Source: Glaciecola punicea ACAM 611
GTDB lineage: Bacteria > Pseudomonadota > Gammaproteobacteria > Enterobacterales > Alteromonadaceae
Assembly: GCF_000252165.1 (NCBI RefSeq)
Contig: NZ_BAET01000028.1
Coordinates: 62,001-126,000 of the forward strand
Length of the DNA stretch: 64,000 nucleotides
Direction: 5' to 3'
Below are positions 19,505 through 29,615 of this stretch, piece after piece (within the stretch, counting starts at the first letter, position 1; each line of letters begins with the position of its first letter). The position numbers and the translations under genes are program-made. The notes beneath the pieces are model-generated. The model was not told the DNA's origin. It searched no databases and was given only the letters and a program-made list of their open reading frames with translations.

Positions 19505-20617
19505 ATGACACTAAGTTCACTTGCGTCTATTACAGTTAGCCCTGAAACCTTCGGTAAGGTCGCCGTTGTTTTTGGCGGTAATTCAGCTGAACGCAAGGTA
19601 AGCTTAGCATCTGGCAAGGCAATATTAGATGCGCTCAACCACTGCGGCATTGATGCACACGGGTTTGATCCAAAATATCGCCGTATATGCGAACTTAAAG
19701 ACGAAAAATTTGACAGGGTGTTCATTGCTCTACATGGAAGAGGCGGCGAGGACGGATCTATCCAGGGCGCCCTGGAACTGTTTGGCTTACCTTACACCGG
19801 GTCCGGCGTTACAGGCTCTGCTTTATCTATCGACAAGGTATTGAGTAAACTCATATGGCACGCACGTAAACTACCAACAGCCGAGTATGTGGTAATATTA
19901 AAAGATGAATTCAAAGCCTCAGACGCAGCCCAAATATTGGCGCTAATTGGCAGCGAAGTGATGGTAAAACCGAGTTTAGAAGGGTCAAGTCTAGGCATGA
20001 CGAAAGCCACAAACGAACGAGAACTGCTAAGCGCCATAAAAACAGCTTTTGAATATGACTCACAGGTGCTAGTAGAAGCCTTCATAACCGGGCCAGAATA
20101 TACGGTCAGTATTTTAGGCACCCGCGCTTTGCCGTCTATTAGTATGAAAGCGGCGTCAGGGTTTTATGATTATTTTGCAAAATATCAAGCAACTACTACC
20201 CAGTACAATTGCCCAAGTGGTTTAAGCAATAGCGATGAATTATATGTTCAATCCTTAGCGCTTGAGGCCTTTAAAGCCTTACAGGGAAAGGGTTGGGGAC
20301 GTATAGATATTATGCGCGACAGGGCGATTGATAATAAAGGTAAGCCATGCGGGAAGTTTTATCTATTAGAAAGTAACACCGTGCCGGGCATGACAAAGAC
20401 CAGTTTGGTGCCAAAAGCGGCTAAGCAAACTGGTTTGAGTTTTGAGCAACTGGTGGTACACATTTTGGCGCAAACATTGACGTCAGACTTAGAGCGAAAT
20501 TCGCTTAGTAGTAGTTTAGAGGAAAGCTTAATTAAACAGCAAGATACACTCAACAATGATGGGCAAAACACCTCGGCAAACCTCATCAACAAAGGTTTGG
20601 GAGATAATAGTGAGTGA
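19505..20617 (+). CDS. ddl: D-alanine--D-alanine ligase with C-terminal extension
   Basis: The 370-residue ATP-grasp ligase has VVFGGNSAERKVSLASG at the N-terminus, the central HGRGGEDGSIQGALELFGLPYTGSG (split here as LHGRGGEDG and QGALELFGLPYTGSG), VKPSLEGSSLGM, and C-terminal LLESNTVPGMTKTSLVP. It makes the D-Ala-D-Ala used by MurF. E. coli DdlB ends soon after this last motif, at 306 residues. Here a Ser/Asn/Gln-rich tail of about 45 residues follows and runs into the ftsQ start region. The tail is probably disordered and its role is unknown. Confidence 0.95.
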   Translation: MTLSSLASITVSPETFGKVAVVFGGNSAERKVSLASGKAILDALNHCGIDAHGFDPKYRRICELKDEKFDRVFIALHGRGGEDGSIQGALELFGLPYTGSGVTGSALSIDKVLSKLIWHARKLPTAEYVVILKDEFKASDAAQILALIGSEVMVKPSLEGSSLGMTKATNERELLSAIKTAFEYDSQVLVEAFITGPEYTVSILGTRALPSISMKAASGFYDYFAKYQATTTQYNCPSGLSNSDELYVQSLALEAFKALQGKGWGRIDIMRDRAIDNKGKPCGKFYLLESNTVPGMTKTSLVPKAAKQTGLSFEQLVVHILAQTLTSDLERNSLSSSLEESLIKQQDTLNNDGQNTSANLINKGLGDNSE

Positions 20618-21515
20618 CAAAGGGCCAGCAGCGCAGAACAAGCTGAAAAAGAACGTGCTGCCTGATACCGCGCTGACAACATCAGCAAGGTCGCAAAAGG
20701 CAGATAAAGCGCTGCAAAAAACTCCCTTTTTAGTCGGTTTCCCTATTTTTTTGGTGGTAATTTCAGCCTTAGCTTATGCAAGCTTTGGCGCATACGAGTG
20801 GTTACAAGACGAGCAAAGGCTGCCGGTGCAAGAAATTGTTATCAGCGGTGAAATAAAAATGCTCGATAAGCTTGGGCTTCAAAATATTATTAGAAGCCAA
20901 GCTAAGGGTAGTTTTTTTACACTTGATGTAAATCATGTGCACCGTCTAATGGCGGTGCAGCCATGGGTGTACAACGCGTCGGTACGAAAGCGTTGGCCCA
21001 GCAAATTATATATACATGTTGTGGAGCAACAGGCGGTTGCAATATGGAATGATGATTTGCTGCTAAATCGATACGGGGACACGTTTGAAGGGTTGCCTGC
21101 TAAGCAAGAGAACATGCAAGCAAATGGTGAGTCCCCATTTACCCAAATGCGGCGAGCAGAATTACAAAAATTACCGCTTTTATACGGTCCAATGGGTAGC
21201 GAAAAAACAGCGCTAACAGGGTATACTCATATGCAGCGACTACTGAATATAAGTGGTCAAAAAATTGCCTTATTGTCACTAAGTGAACGCTTTGCGTGGC
21301 AAGTAAAGTTACACAATCAAGTTTTATTAAAATTAGGACGTCAAGAGTATATAAACAGACTGCAGCGATATATAGACGTTTATCCATTGTTGCTGCAGGA
21401 AGAAAAGTCAGTAGCGTATGTTGATTTGCGCTATGACACTGGTTTGGCTGTTGGTTGGGGGGCGCCACGTAACCTCAAAAAGCTTGGCCTCCAAAGTATC
21501 AATAATAATAGTTAA
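20610..21515 (+). CDS. ftsQ: FtsQ, divisome protein with POTRA domain
   Basis: This 301-residue bitopic protein has a cytoplasmic tail, a membrane helix (about residues 36-58, LVGFPIFLVVISALAYASFGAY), a POTRA domain beginning near LPVQEIVISGEIKMLDK, and a beta domain ending with VDLRYDTGLAVGW. It recruits FtsL and FtsB to the septum. ATGs at 20556 and 20559 are in frame, but the GTG at 20610 has GGGAG 6 nt upstream and overlaps the ddl stop by only 8 nt, so it is preferred. The longer version would add 18 residues. Confidence 0.92.
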   Translation: MSDKGPAAQNKLKKNVLPDTALTTSARSQKADKALQKTPFLVGFPIFLVVISALAYASFGAYEWLQDEQRLPVQEIVISGEIKMLDKLGLQNIIRSQAKGSFFTLDVNHVHRLMAVQPWVYNASVRKRWPSKLYIHVVEQQAVAIWNDDLLLNRYGDTFEGLPAKQENMQANGESPFTQMRRAELQKLPLLYGPMGSEKTALTGYTHMQRLLNISGQKIALLSLSERFAWQVKLHNQVLLKLGRQEYINRLQRYIDVYPLLLQEEKSVAYVDLRYDTGLAVGWGAPRNLKKLGLQSINNNS

Positions 21516-21529
21516 GGAACGAAAATACT

Positions 21530-22759
21530 GTGTCTAAGGCATTAGAAAGAGACTTAATAGTTGGGCTAGATATCGGCACGAGTACCGTTAAAGCGGTCCT
21601 GGGTGAAATATTAGACGATGGCAATATAAGTATTGTGGGCGTAGGCAAACACAAGTCTCGTGGAATGGATAAAGGCGGCGTAAACGATTTGAATTTAGTC
21701 ATTGATTCAATTCGCCATGCGATCAACGAAATGGAACTTATGGCTGATTGCCAAGTGTCCAGTGTATTTATGTCAATTAGTGGCCGCCACGTTCAGTGCC
21801 AAAATGAAACTGGTATGGTGCCCATTAATAATCAAGAAGTGACACAAGATGATGTTGATAACGTCATTCACGCCGCGCGTTCGGTACCAATGGCCGCTGA
21901 ACGAAAGCTTCTGCATGTGTTGCCTCAAGAATATGTGATTGATGTGCAAGAGGGTATTAAAAACCCCATAGGGATGTCGGGCGTCAGAATGGTGGCCGCG
22001 GCGCATATTATTACGTGTGCAGAGGACATGGCAAAGAATTTAGTGAAGTGTGTTGAAAGCTGCGATTTAACTGTTGATCAGACCATATTTGGAGCGCTAG
22101 CGTCAAGTTATGCCGTGTTAACCGAAGACGAGAAAGAATTAGGTGTTTGTGTCGCTGATATTGGGGGCGGGACTCTCGACATAGTGATTTACACAGACGG
22201 TGCAATAAGACATACTGCTGTTATACCATTAGCGGGTAATCAGATAACAAGTGATATAGCAAAAATATTCCGAACACCAATGAATAATGCAGAGCAAATT
22301 AAAGTGAATTATGCCTGTGCATTAAAAAGCATGGTTAGTATGGAAGAAACCATTGATGTGCCAAGTGTTGGCGGTAGACCAGCGCGCGCTATGTCGCGCC
22401 ACACACTCGCTGAAGTAATCGAACCTAGGTACCACGAGCTATTAGAAATTGCCTATGAGCATATCAAAGCCAGTGGATTAGAAGAGCAGATAGCCGCCGG
22501 TTTAGTTATTACAGGAGGCACTTCCAAAATGGAGGGTGCTGTAGAGTTCGCAGAAGAAATATTTCAAATGCCAGTACGAATTGGTAAGCCGCACAGTGTA
22601 AAAGGCTTAGCCGAGTATGTAGACGATCCTTGTTTTGCAACCGCAGTCGGTCTGCTGCAGTACGGCAAACAAAATTCTAATAATAAGAAAGCGTCAGCTA
22701 AGCATGACGACGAAAGCGTGTTAAAACGCATAAAGAGCTGGTTTAAAGGTGCATTTTAG
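21530..22759 (+). CDS. ftsA: FtsA, actin-like divisome membrane anchor
   Basis: The 409-residue actin-fold ATPase has LIVGLDIGTSTVKAVLGEI (phosphate 1), VADIGGGTLDIVIY (phosphate 2), and GLVITGGTSKMEG (adenosine). The C-terminus RIKSWFKGAF is the amphipathic membrane-targeting helix. It tethers FtsZ to the inner membrane and signals to FtsWI. The start is GTG at 21530, 14 nt after ftsQ, preceded by TAAGGA at a slightly long spacing. Confidence 0.97.
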   Translation: MSKALERDLIVGLDIGTSTVKAVLGEILDDGNISIVGVGKHKSRGMDKGGVNDLNLVIDSIRHAINEMELMADCQVSSVFMSISGRHVQCQNETGMVPINNQEVTQDDVDNVIHAARSVPMAAERKLLHVLPQEYVIDVQEGIKNPIGMSGVRMVAAAHIITCAEDMAKNLVKCVESCDLTVDQTIFGALASSYAVLTEDEKELGVCVADIGGGTLDIVIYTDGAIRHTAVIPLAGNQITSDIAKIFRTPMNNAEQIKVNYACALKSMVSMEETIDVPSVGGRPARAMSRHTLAEVIEPRYHELLEIAYEHIKASGLEEQIAAGLVITGGTSKMEGAVEFAEEIFQMPVRIGKPHSVKGLAEYVDDPCFATAVGLLQYGKQNSNNKKASAKHDDESVLKRIKSWFKGAF

Positions 22760-22825
22760 GGGGCCTTTGAGCGCTAAAACAATAACAAGTCTGTTGCGCA
22801 GACTTAACGGTATCGGAGAATAACC

Positions 22826-23968
22826 ATGTTCGAACTAATGGAACCGCCTTCAGACGAAGCGGTAATAAAAGTAGTGGGTGTTGGTGGCGGCGGCGGAAAC
22901 GCAGTCCAATATATGGTTGATGCAACCATCGAAGGCGTTGACTTTATAGCGATGAATACTGATGCGCAAGCATTAAAAAAATCCACCGCAGCAATCAAAA
23001 TACAAATTGGCACAGAGCTAACCAAAGGCTTAGGCGCAGGCGCCGATCCTAACGTAGGAATGGAAGCGGCAAGAGAAGACCGTGAAAAAATCCGTCAAGC
23101 CTTAGAAGGCGCTGATATGATTTTTATCACCGCTGGCATGGGCGGTGGTACTGGCACGGGAGCAGCCCCTGTGGTTGCCCAATTAGCCAAAGAAATGGGG
23201 ATACTGACTGTTGCTGTGGTGACAAAACCTTTTCCGTTTGAAGGTAAAAAGCGGCTAGATTTTGCGAACCAAGGTATTGCTGAGTTGTCTCAATACGTCG
23301 ACTCGTTAATTACTATACCCAATGAAAAATTGCTAAAAGTAATGGGCAAAGGCACGCCTTTATTGCAAGCGTTTAATGCCGCTAACGACGTATTAAAAGG
23401 CTCTGTGCAGGGTATTGCCGAGCTTATTACCCGCACCGGCTTAGTTAACGTCGACTTTGCCGACGTTAAAACGGTAATGTCTGAAATGGGCACTGCGATG
23501 ATGGGCAGCGGCGTTGGACGCGGCGAAGATAGAGCAGAAGAAGCTGCAGAAGCTGCAATAGCGTGCCCACTGTTAGAAGATATTGATTTGTCGGGAGCCC
23601 GTGGCATTCTAGTGAACATTACCGCAGGTTTAGACTTTTCCATTGACGAGTATGAAATCATTGGTAATGCCGTAAAAGCCTTTGCTTCAGAAAATGCTAC
23701 GGTAGTAGTAGGAACGGTGATTGATCCAGAATTAGAAGGCGAAATAAGAGTCACGGTCGTTGCCACAGGCATTGGTGCCGACCGCAAGCCTGATATTTCA
23801 CTTGTTACTTCAGAGTCTACGAAACCTTATAGAGAGCCTAGTGGAGCATCTGAAAGTCGCTCGAAGGGCTCTGTAGAGGGTAATCAAGCGATGAAATTAG
23901 ATGAAGAGCAGCCAAGTGAATTGGAATATTTAGACATTCCAGCGTTTTTACGCAGACAAGCAGACTGA
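22826..23968 (+). CDS. ftsZ: FtsZ, tubulin-like division GTPase
   Basis: The 380-residue protein has the tubulin signature GGGTGTG at 106-112 within [14 protein letters not shown], a T7-loop region near [14 protein letters not shown], and the C-terminal peptide [15 protein letters not shown] that binds FtsA, ZipA and ZapD. The C-terminal linker is about 50 residues. The ATG at 22826 has CGGAGAA upstream. The terminator at 23975 closes the main dcw transcript. Confidence 0.98.
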   Translation: MFELMEPPSDEAVIKVVGVGGGGGNAVQYMVDATIEGVDFIAMNTDAQALKKSTAAIKIQIGTELTKGLGAGADPNVGMEAAREDREKIRQALEGADMIFITAGMGGGTGTGAAPVVAQLAKEMGILTVAVVTKPFPFEGKKRLDFANQGIAELSQYVDSLITIPNEKLLKVMGKGTPLLQAFNAANDVLKGSVQGIAELITRTGLVNVDFADVKTVMSEMGTAMMGSGVGRGEDRAEEAAEAAIACPLLEDIDLSGARGILVNITAGLDFSIDEYEIIGNAVKAFASENATVVVGTVIDPELEGEIRVTVVATGIGADRKPDISLVTSESTKPYREPSGASESRSKGSVEGNQAMKLDEEQPSELEYLDIPAFLRRQAD

Positions 23969-23974
23969 TAACAA

Positions 23975-24012
23975 CGCACCAAATTATACGAATAGTTTGG
24001 TGCGAATTTTTT
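23975..24012 (+). terminator. Rho-independent terminator after ftsZ
   Basis: CGCACCAAA (23975-23983) pairs with TTTGGTGCG (23996-24004), and a run of seven T follows after AA. It separates the dcw transcript from lpxC. Confidence 0.88.
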
Positions 24013-24076
24013 TGGATCACACAGGTGGTCTGAACAGTTATAAACTTGTCGATAAAGCTTGCAAAATTAAAATCCT

Positions 24077-24105
24077 TTGACTTTTAGTTGTTTAATCTGT
24101 AATAT
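24077..24105 (+). promoter_or_regulatory. Putative promoter of lpxC
   Basis: The -35 TTGACT (24077-24082), a 17-bp spacer and the -10 TAATAT (24100-24105) lie 31 nt before the lpxC ATG and downstream of the ftsZ terminator. A dedicated lpxC promoter at this place is known in E. coli. Confidence 0.6.
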
Positions 24106-24135
24106 TTTCAAGTTCAAAGTGACGACGATACGGAT

Positions 24136-25065
24136 ATGTTAAAACAAAGAACCCTCAAAACATCTATTACAGAAACTGGGATCGGCTTACACAAAGGCCG
24201 CAAAGTGACAATGTCACTACGTCCAGCGCCTGCAGACACAGGTATTGTTTTTAGGCGTATGGATATAAACCCGCCCGCCTATATTCACGCCAACGCAAAA
24301 GACGTAGGTGATACCACGCTGTGTACCTGCATTACAAATGCTGATGGCCATTCTATTTATACCGTAGAGCATTTAGCGTCAGCGCTTTCCGGCTTGGGAA
24401 TCGACAATATTATTGTTGAAGTTGATAGTCACGAGCTCCCAATTTTGGACGGCAGCGCCAGTCCTTTTATTTTCCTGCTGCAAAGCGCGGGTATCGTGGA
24501 ACTAGACAAACCCAAAAAGTTCATTAAAGTAAATAAAGTAGTGCGTGTTGAAGACGATGACAAATGGGCAGAGTTCAGGCCATATAGCGGCTTTAGAGTG
24601 GATTTTAGGATTGACTTTGCACACCCTGCAATTTCACAAACAAGACAGCACTGCATATTAGATTTTTCTAAGGACTCTTATCTTGATGAAGTAAGCCGAG
24701 CACGAACTTTCGGCTTCATGCGCGATTTAGAAACGATGAATTCGATGAACCTTGCATTAGGCGGGAGCATGGATAACGCAGTGGCACTTGACGAATTTAG
24801 AGTGCTTAATCCTGAAGGCTTACGCTATTCAGACGAGTTTTTAAAGCATAAGATATTAGACGCAATAGGCGACTTATTTTTAGGTGGGCATAATTTAATT
24901 GGTGAATTAGTTGCCTACAAAACGGGGCATGGTTTAAATAACAAGCTACTCAATGCTATTCTAGATGATAGAAGCGCATGGGAGTACGTTGAATTTGAAA
25001 ATGAAGAGAACTTGCCCATTAAATTTATTGAAAATCCAAGAAAATTAGGCGTTAACTTTGCCTAA
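24136..25065 (+). CDS. lpxC: LpxC, UDP-3-O-acyl-GlcNAc deacetylase
   Basis: The 309-residue zinc amidase has MLKQRTLKTSITETGIGLHKG at the N-terminus (split as MLKQRTLKTSI and GIGLHKGRKV), zinc ligand His in VEHLASALSGLGIDN, catalytic HELPILDGSASPF, and the second zinc site KHKILDAIGDLFLGGHNLIG. It performs the committed step of lipid A synthesis. The C-terminal part, which governs FtsH-mediated turnover in E. coli, ends in PRKLGVNFA. The gene has its own promoter and is closed by the terminator at 25091. Confidence 0.97.
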   Translation: MLKQRTLKTSITETGIGLHKGRKVTMSLRPAPADTGIVFRRMDINPPAYIHANAKDVGDTTLCTCITNADGHSIYTVEHLASALSGLGIDNIIVEVDSHELPILDGSASPFIFLLQSAGIVELDKPKKFIKVNKVVRVEDDDKWAEFRPYSGFRVDFRIDFAHPAISQTRQHCILDFSKDSYLDEVSRARTFGFMRDLETMNSMNLALGGSMDNAVALDEFRVLNPEGLRYSDEFLKHKILDAIGDLFLGGHNLIGELVAYKTGHGLNNKLLNAILDDRSAWEYVEFENEENLPIKFIENPRKLGVNFA

Positions 25066-25090
25066 ACTTATGTGTAGACTACAGCAATGC

Positions 25091-25121
25091 AAAAAACTGG
25101 TTACTTGTAGCCAGTTTTTTT
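25091..25121 (+). terminator. Rho-independent terminator after lpxC
   Basis: AAAAAACTGG pairs with CCAGTTTTTT around a loop of about 10 nt and ends in a T-run. A long A-tract on the left would also allow action on the opposite strand. Confidence 0.85.
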
Positions 25122-25342
25122 ACGTTTGTTGCCAAGCAATTACGCACGGTAGCTTTGCACGATCATTGCAATTCCACAGCAGTCATTTTATGACATGCTG
25201 CAGGGCGTATCATTTTATTTTTTAGGTATACATACAAATACATAACACTGGGCTTATTGCTTTATACTAAATGGTCTATAAAAGAATGAACGGCTGTGTA
25301 GCTTAGTCAGTCCATATAAACTGTAAAAGAGAATCCAAGGCC

Positions 25343-26215
25343 ATGAGTATCACCATTTTAATCAAAGGCAAGAACACACGAATTGCGAAGAGATTTTCTA
25401 TTCGTAAAACGGTAAGCCTAGTGGTGGGAGTTTCACTGGTATTCTTAGTCTCTAGTAGAACGACAGAGTCGGTATATGAAAACCAAATAAGGCTAAATGT
25501 AGTTAAGACCGGTCTGCAAGAGCAGGTCGATTTAGTCGATAAACTGCACAACAGTACTGGTGAAAAGCTAGATAGGCTAATCGGCCTGCTAGCCGCAATG
25601 CAATTTCAACTTAATCAGCTAGATTCCATTTCAGCCAGTTTGGCCAAAAAAAATGGTCTCACTGAAGCCGACTTTGTCTTACCTCAAGAAATTAATACAC
25701 AGCTTAGCAAAGACGCCGAGCTAACTTCTCAAATTGAAAAAATGGCCGACGCGTTAGAGTTTAAAGTACAGCAACTCAGCGCCCTTGAATCTATTCTCCA
25801 AGGCCTTAATATAGAACAAGAAAGCAAACTGGCTGGCAGGCCGGTTAGTAAAGGTTGGTTATCTTCGTATTATGGTATTCGCAAAGACCCATTTAACGGT
25901 AAACCTACTATGCATAAAGGTATAGATTTTGCCGGAGAAGAAGGCAGCGAAGTGGTCGCCACCGGCGCAGGTATAGTTACCTGGGCTGGGAATCGCTCTG
26001 GTTACGGAGGTTTAGTCGAAATTGATCATGGCAATGGTTTACGTACCCGCTATGGTCATAATTCTGTCTTAACCGTTAAAAAAGGTGACATCGTAACCAA
26101 AGGGCAAGCAGTTGCACTTTTGGGTAACACGGGTCGTTCTACTGGGGCTCACGTGCACTATGAAGTCCTTGAAAACGGTCGCCAAATAGATCCACTACCT
26201 TTCATATACCGCTAG
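25343..26215 (+). CDS. M23 family (LytM-type) metallopeptidase, membrane anchored
   Basis: The 290-residue protein has an N-terminal hydrophobic segment (about residues 24-42) acting as anchor or signal. A helical, probably coiled-coil stalk follows (about 50-165). The C-terminal peptidase M23 domain carries zinc ligands His191 and Asp195 in HKGIDF and His270/His272 in HVHYE. All catalytic residues are present, so it is probably an active peptidoglycan endopeptidase and not an EnvC/NlpD-type activator. It sits between lpxC and secA, where enterobacteria carry secM. The start follows AAAGAGAA at a moderate distance. Confidence 0.85.
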   Translation: MSITILIKGKNTRIAKRFSIRKTVSLVVGVSLVFLVSSRTTESVYENQIRLNVVKTGLQEQVDLVDKLHNSTGEKLDRLIGLLAAMQFQLNQLDSISASLAKKNGLTEADFVLPQEINTQLSKDAELTSQIEKMADALEFKVQQLSALESILQGLNIEQESKLAGRPVSKGWLSSYYGIRKDPFNGKPTMHKGIDFAGEEGSEVVATGAGIVTWAGNRSGYGGLVEIDHGNGLRTRYGHNSVLTVKKGDIVTKGQAVALLGNTGRSTGAHVHYEVLENGRQIDPLPFIYR

Positions 26216-26345
26216 TCTGCCAATTACACGCTTTGTTTAGTGTAAAAGATATAATCTTCGTACACGACTTTATGGGCCATATTTGATCACTTTGTGGTAA
26301 TATGCGCCTTTTTTAACGCTAATCAAAATTGGACGCCTTAATCGC

Positions 26346-29066
26346 ATGGTTGTGAGCTTATTTAGAAAAGTTTTTGGTACTCGTAACGCCCGGCTTTTAA
26401 AAAAGTTACGTAAAACAGTTAATCAAATTAATGCATTTGAACCTGAGTTTGAAGCATTAAGTGATGACGAACTTAAAGCCAAGACGAAAGAGTTTCAAAC
26501 ACGAATAGCCGACGGCGAAACCCTTGAAAAAGTAAAGGTTGAAGCGTTTGCGATTGTGCGCGAGGCCAGTAAACGTGTTTACGGCATGCGCCATTTTGAC
26601 GCGCAAATGAAAGGCGGGATAGTACTGCACCAAGGCAAAATAGCGGAAATGCGCACGGGTGAAGGTAAAACCTTAACCGCGACCTTGCCCACGTATTTGA
26701 ATGCGCTTTCGGGTAAAGGTGTGCACATAGTAACGGTCAACGATTATTTAGCCAAGCGTGATGCCGATTGGAGTCGAAAGTTATTTTCATTCTTAGGCCT
26801 CACCGTAGGCTGTAATATTCCTGGCATGAATCACGATGACAAAATTGAAGCTTACAAGAGTGACGTTACTTACGGCACTAACAATGAGTTTGGTTTCGAT
26901 TATTTACGTGACAATATGGCGTTTAGTCCTAAAGACCGTGTACAACGGCCCTTGAACTTTGCCGTTATTGATGAAGTTGACTCAATTTTAATTGACGAAG
27001 CAAGAACGCCCCTTATTATTTCAGGCGCCGCTGAAGACAGCTCTGAGCTTTACAAAAAAATTAACACGCTTATTCCAGAGCTGCAGAAACAAGACGTAGA
27101 AGACGCCGAAAACGCTCACGGCGACGGGCATTACACATTAGATGAAAAAGCCAAACAGGTGTACTTGACTGAGAACGGTCAATTATTCGTAGAGGAGCTT
27201 CTGCGAAAAGTAGGTCTAATAGCCCAAGGCGAATCCCTTTTTGCTGCTGCAAATATACCTATGCTACATCATGTAAATGCCGCATTGCGCGCGCACAAAC
27301 TCTTCACCAAAGACGTTGACTACATTGTTAAAGATGACCAAATAGTGATTGTAGATGAGCACACCGGACGAACAATGGAAGGGCGGCGCTGGTCAGAAGG
27401 CCTGCATCAAGCAATGGAAGCTAAAGAAGGCGTAAAGATCCAAAATGAGAACCAGACCTTAGCTTCAATTACTTTCCAAAACTTCTTCAGAATCTATGAA
27501 ACCTTAAGCGGCATGACCGGTACTGCGGAAACTGAGGCCTTTGAATTTCACAGTATATACGGCTTAGAGACCGTGGTTATACCCACCAATAAACCGATGG
27601 TCAGAAAAGACCACGCGGATAAAATTTATCTGACGGCGCAAGAAAAGCAAGCGGCTATTATTGAGGATATTAAAGAGTGTGTTGAGCGAAACCAACCTGC
27701 GCTTGTGGGCACAATATCAATCGAAAACTCTGAACTATTGTCAAGTCTGCTCAAAAAAGCCAAGATCAAGCATAAAGTACTTAATGCTAAATTCCACGCA
27801 CAAGAAGCCGACATCGTCGCACAAGCCGGCATGCCAGGTGCAATTACTATAGCCACGAATATGGCTGGGCGCGGCACTGACATTGTGCTTGGCGGTAATT
27901 TTGACGCGGTGCTGGAAAAGTTAAACGCGCCAAGCGATGAAGAAATCGCTAAACACAAAGAAAAATGGCAAGAACGACACGATGCGGTTGTTACGTCGGG
28001 AGGCCTGCATATAATAGGCACCGAACGTCATGAGTCACGCCGTATCGATAATCAGCTGCGAGGCCGTTCCGGTCGTCAGGGCGACCCTGGTTCATCGCGT
28101 TTTTACTTATCTTTAGAAGATCCATTAATGCGTATTTTTGCTTCAGACAAAATGAGCAACATGATGAAGCGCTTTGGTATGGAAAAAGGCGAATCTATCG
28201 AGCACCCGTGGGTGTCTCGTGCAATTGAAAATGCACAGCGCAAAGTAGAAGGCCGCAACTTTGATATACGTAAGCAATTACTAGAATACGATGACGTTGC
28301 TAATGACCAACGTGGGGTTATTTACGAACAACGCAATGAACTTTTAAATGAAGGCGATATTGCTAGCACCATCGTTAATATTCGCAAAGACGTTGTCACC
28401 ACTGTGGTGAATCAATATATTCCGCCTCAGTCACTGGAAGAAATGTGGGATGTGAGCGGACTTGAAGAACGTTTACGCAGTGACTTCTTAGTAGACCTTG
28501 AGCTGCAAAAAATGCTTGATGAAGATGACAAACTTCACGAAGAAAAAATGCGTGAAATTATACTTGAAGCGGTGATAAAAGCGTATAAAGATAAAGAAGG
28601 TTCAGTAGGCGACGAAGTGCTGCGTTTGTTTGAAAAGCAAATTATGCTGCAAACACTCGACACGCATTGGAAAGAACACTTAGCGGCCATGGATTATTTG
28701 CGCCAAAGCATTCATTTACGCTCCTATGCGCAAAAGAATCCAAAGCAAGAATTTAAGCGCGAGTCTTTTGAACTGTTTTCAGAAATGCTAGATAACTTAA
28801 AAGTAGAAGTAATTAGCGTATTAAGTAAAGTGCAAGTTCGCCAAGAGTCTGACGTAGAAGCGGTAGAAGCACAGCGAAGACGCGCCGAGGCTGAACAAAT
28901 GGTTGAGCACAAACAGGCTAACTCACCCGTTAAAAGTCCAATTGCTGAAGCTGTTGCGCCTAAACCGCTGCCTGCGCAGCGCACGGGTCCAAAAGTAGGC
29001 CGTAACGAACCCTGTCCATGTGGTTCAGGCAAAAAATACAAGCAGTGTCATGGCAAACTTAGCTAA
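26346..29066 (+). CDS. secA: SecA, preprotein translocase ATPase
   Basis: The 906-residue protein has Walker [15 protein letters not shown] near residue 102, the DEAD-like [20 protein letters not shown] near residue 210, [15 protein letters not shown], and [21 protein letters not shown]-type motor motif (seen as [19 protein letters not shown]). The C-terminal zinc finger is [13 protein letters not shown], which binds SecB and phospholipids. It drives export through SecYEG. No SecM-like regulator precedes it. The interval before it has a small hairpin (TTACAC/GTGTAA) but no recognisable arrest peptide. Confidence 0.98.
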   Translation: MVVSLFRKVFGTRNARLLKKLRKTVNQINAFEPEFEALSDDELKAKTKEFQTRIADGETLEKVKVEAFAIVREASKRVYGMRHFDAQMKGGIVLHQGKIAEMRTGEGKTLTATLPTYLNALSGKGVHIVTVNDYLAKRDADWSRKLFSFLGLTVGCNIPGMNHDDKIEAYKSDVTYGTNNEFGFDYLRDNMAFSPKDRVQRPLNFAVIDEVDSILIDEARTPLIISGAAEDSSELYKKINTLIPELQKQDVEDAENAHGDGHYTLDEKAKQVYLTENGQLFVEELLRKVGLIAQGESLFAAANIPMLHHVNAALRAHKLFTKDVDYIVKDDQIVIVDEHTGRTMEGRRWSEGLHQAMEAKEGVKIQNENQTLASITFQNFFRIYETLSGMTGTAETEAFEFHSIYGLETVVIPTNKPMVRKDHADKIYLTAQEKQAAIIEDIKECVERNQPALVGTISIENSELLSSLLKKAKIKHKVLNAKFHAQEADIVAQAGMPGAITIATNMAGRGTDIVLGGNFDAVLEKLNAPSDEEIAKHKEKWQERHDAVVTSGGLHIIGTERHESRRIDNQLRGRSGRQGDPGSSRFYLSLEDPLMRIFASDKMSNMMKRFGMEKGESIEHPWVSRAIENAQRKVEGRNFDIRKQLLEYDDVANDQRGVIYEQRNELLNEGDIASTIVNIRKDVVTTVVNQYIPPQSLEEMWDVSGLEERLRSDFLVDLELQKMLDEDDKLHEEKMREIILEAVIKAYKDKEGSVGDEVLRLFEKQIMLQTLDTHWKEHLAAMDYLRQSIHLRSYAQKNPKQEFKRESFELFSEMLDNLKVEVISVLSKVQVRQESDVEAVEAQRRRAEAEQMVEHKQANSPVKSPIAEAVAPKPLPAQRTGPKVGRNEPCPCGSGKKYKQCHGKLS

Positions 29067-29454
29067 GCACGTGCAGGTAGCGGTAGGTGTTATTACAAGA
29101 AACGATCAGTTTTTTGTATGTCGCCGCCGCGCTCATCAACACCAAGGCAACAAGTGGGAATTCCCCGGCGGCAAAATAGACCTCGATGAATCTCCTGAAC
29201 ATGCGCTAAGGCGTGAATTAAGCGAAGAAATAGGTATAATAGCAAGAGCTTATTTCCACTTACTTAACCTTGATTTTAGCTACCCTGATAAAAAAGTGAG
29301 CCTGCACGTATTTGTTGTTTCTGATTTTAGCGGCGAAGCTTATGGCGCAGAAGGCCAAGAATCAAAGTGGGTTGGCTTTAATGATTTGCTCAGCTTAGAC
29401 TTCCCCGACGCAAATCGCACTATCATTGAGAAATTAGCGCTCATTAGGGGGTAA
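29050..29454 (+). CDS. mutT: MutT, 8-oxo-dGTP diphosphatase
   Basis: The 134-residue Nudix hydrolase carries a complete Nudix box: [18 protein letters not shown] followed by SEEIGI, fitting Gx5Ex7REUxEExGU. MutT removes 8-oxo-dGTP from the nucleotide pool. The open frame extends to a GTG at 29020, but the ATG at 29050 gives [15 protein letters not shown], matching the start of E. coli MutT, and overlaps secA by 17 nt. The secA-mutT pairing is conserved in many gammaproteobacteria and supports this assignment over other Nudix enzymes. Confidence 0.9.
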   Translation: MANLAKHVQVAVGVITRNDQFFVCRRRAHQHQGNKWEFPGGKIDLDESPEHALRRELSEEIGIIARAYFHLLNLDFSYPDKKVSLHVFVVSDFSGEAYGAEGQESKWVGFNDLLSLDFPDANRTIIEKLALIRG

Positions 29455-29615
29455 CAGCGCTTTTGCACGGTCGTCATTGCGCCGCAGCTTCGATTAATTC
29501 TGGTAACTAAAGCATTTTTCGAATATTGTAATATCAAAAAACGCTCCTAGTACAAGCAAAGCGGTGTAAGGCGCGGACTAAAAATAGTTGAATAGCAAAG
29601 ATTCAGGAATAAAAC

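Noticed and set aside
23290-23787. 165-codon minus-strand frame inside ftsZ
   Set aside because: Shadow of a highly conserved gene with biased codon use; no ribosome-binding site and no recognisable domain.
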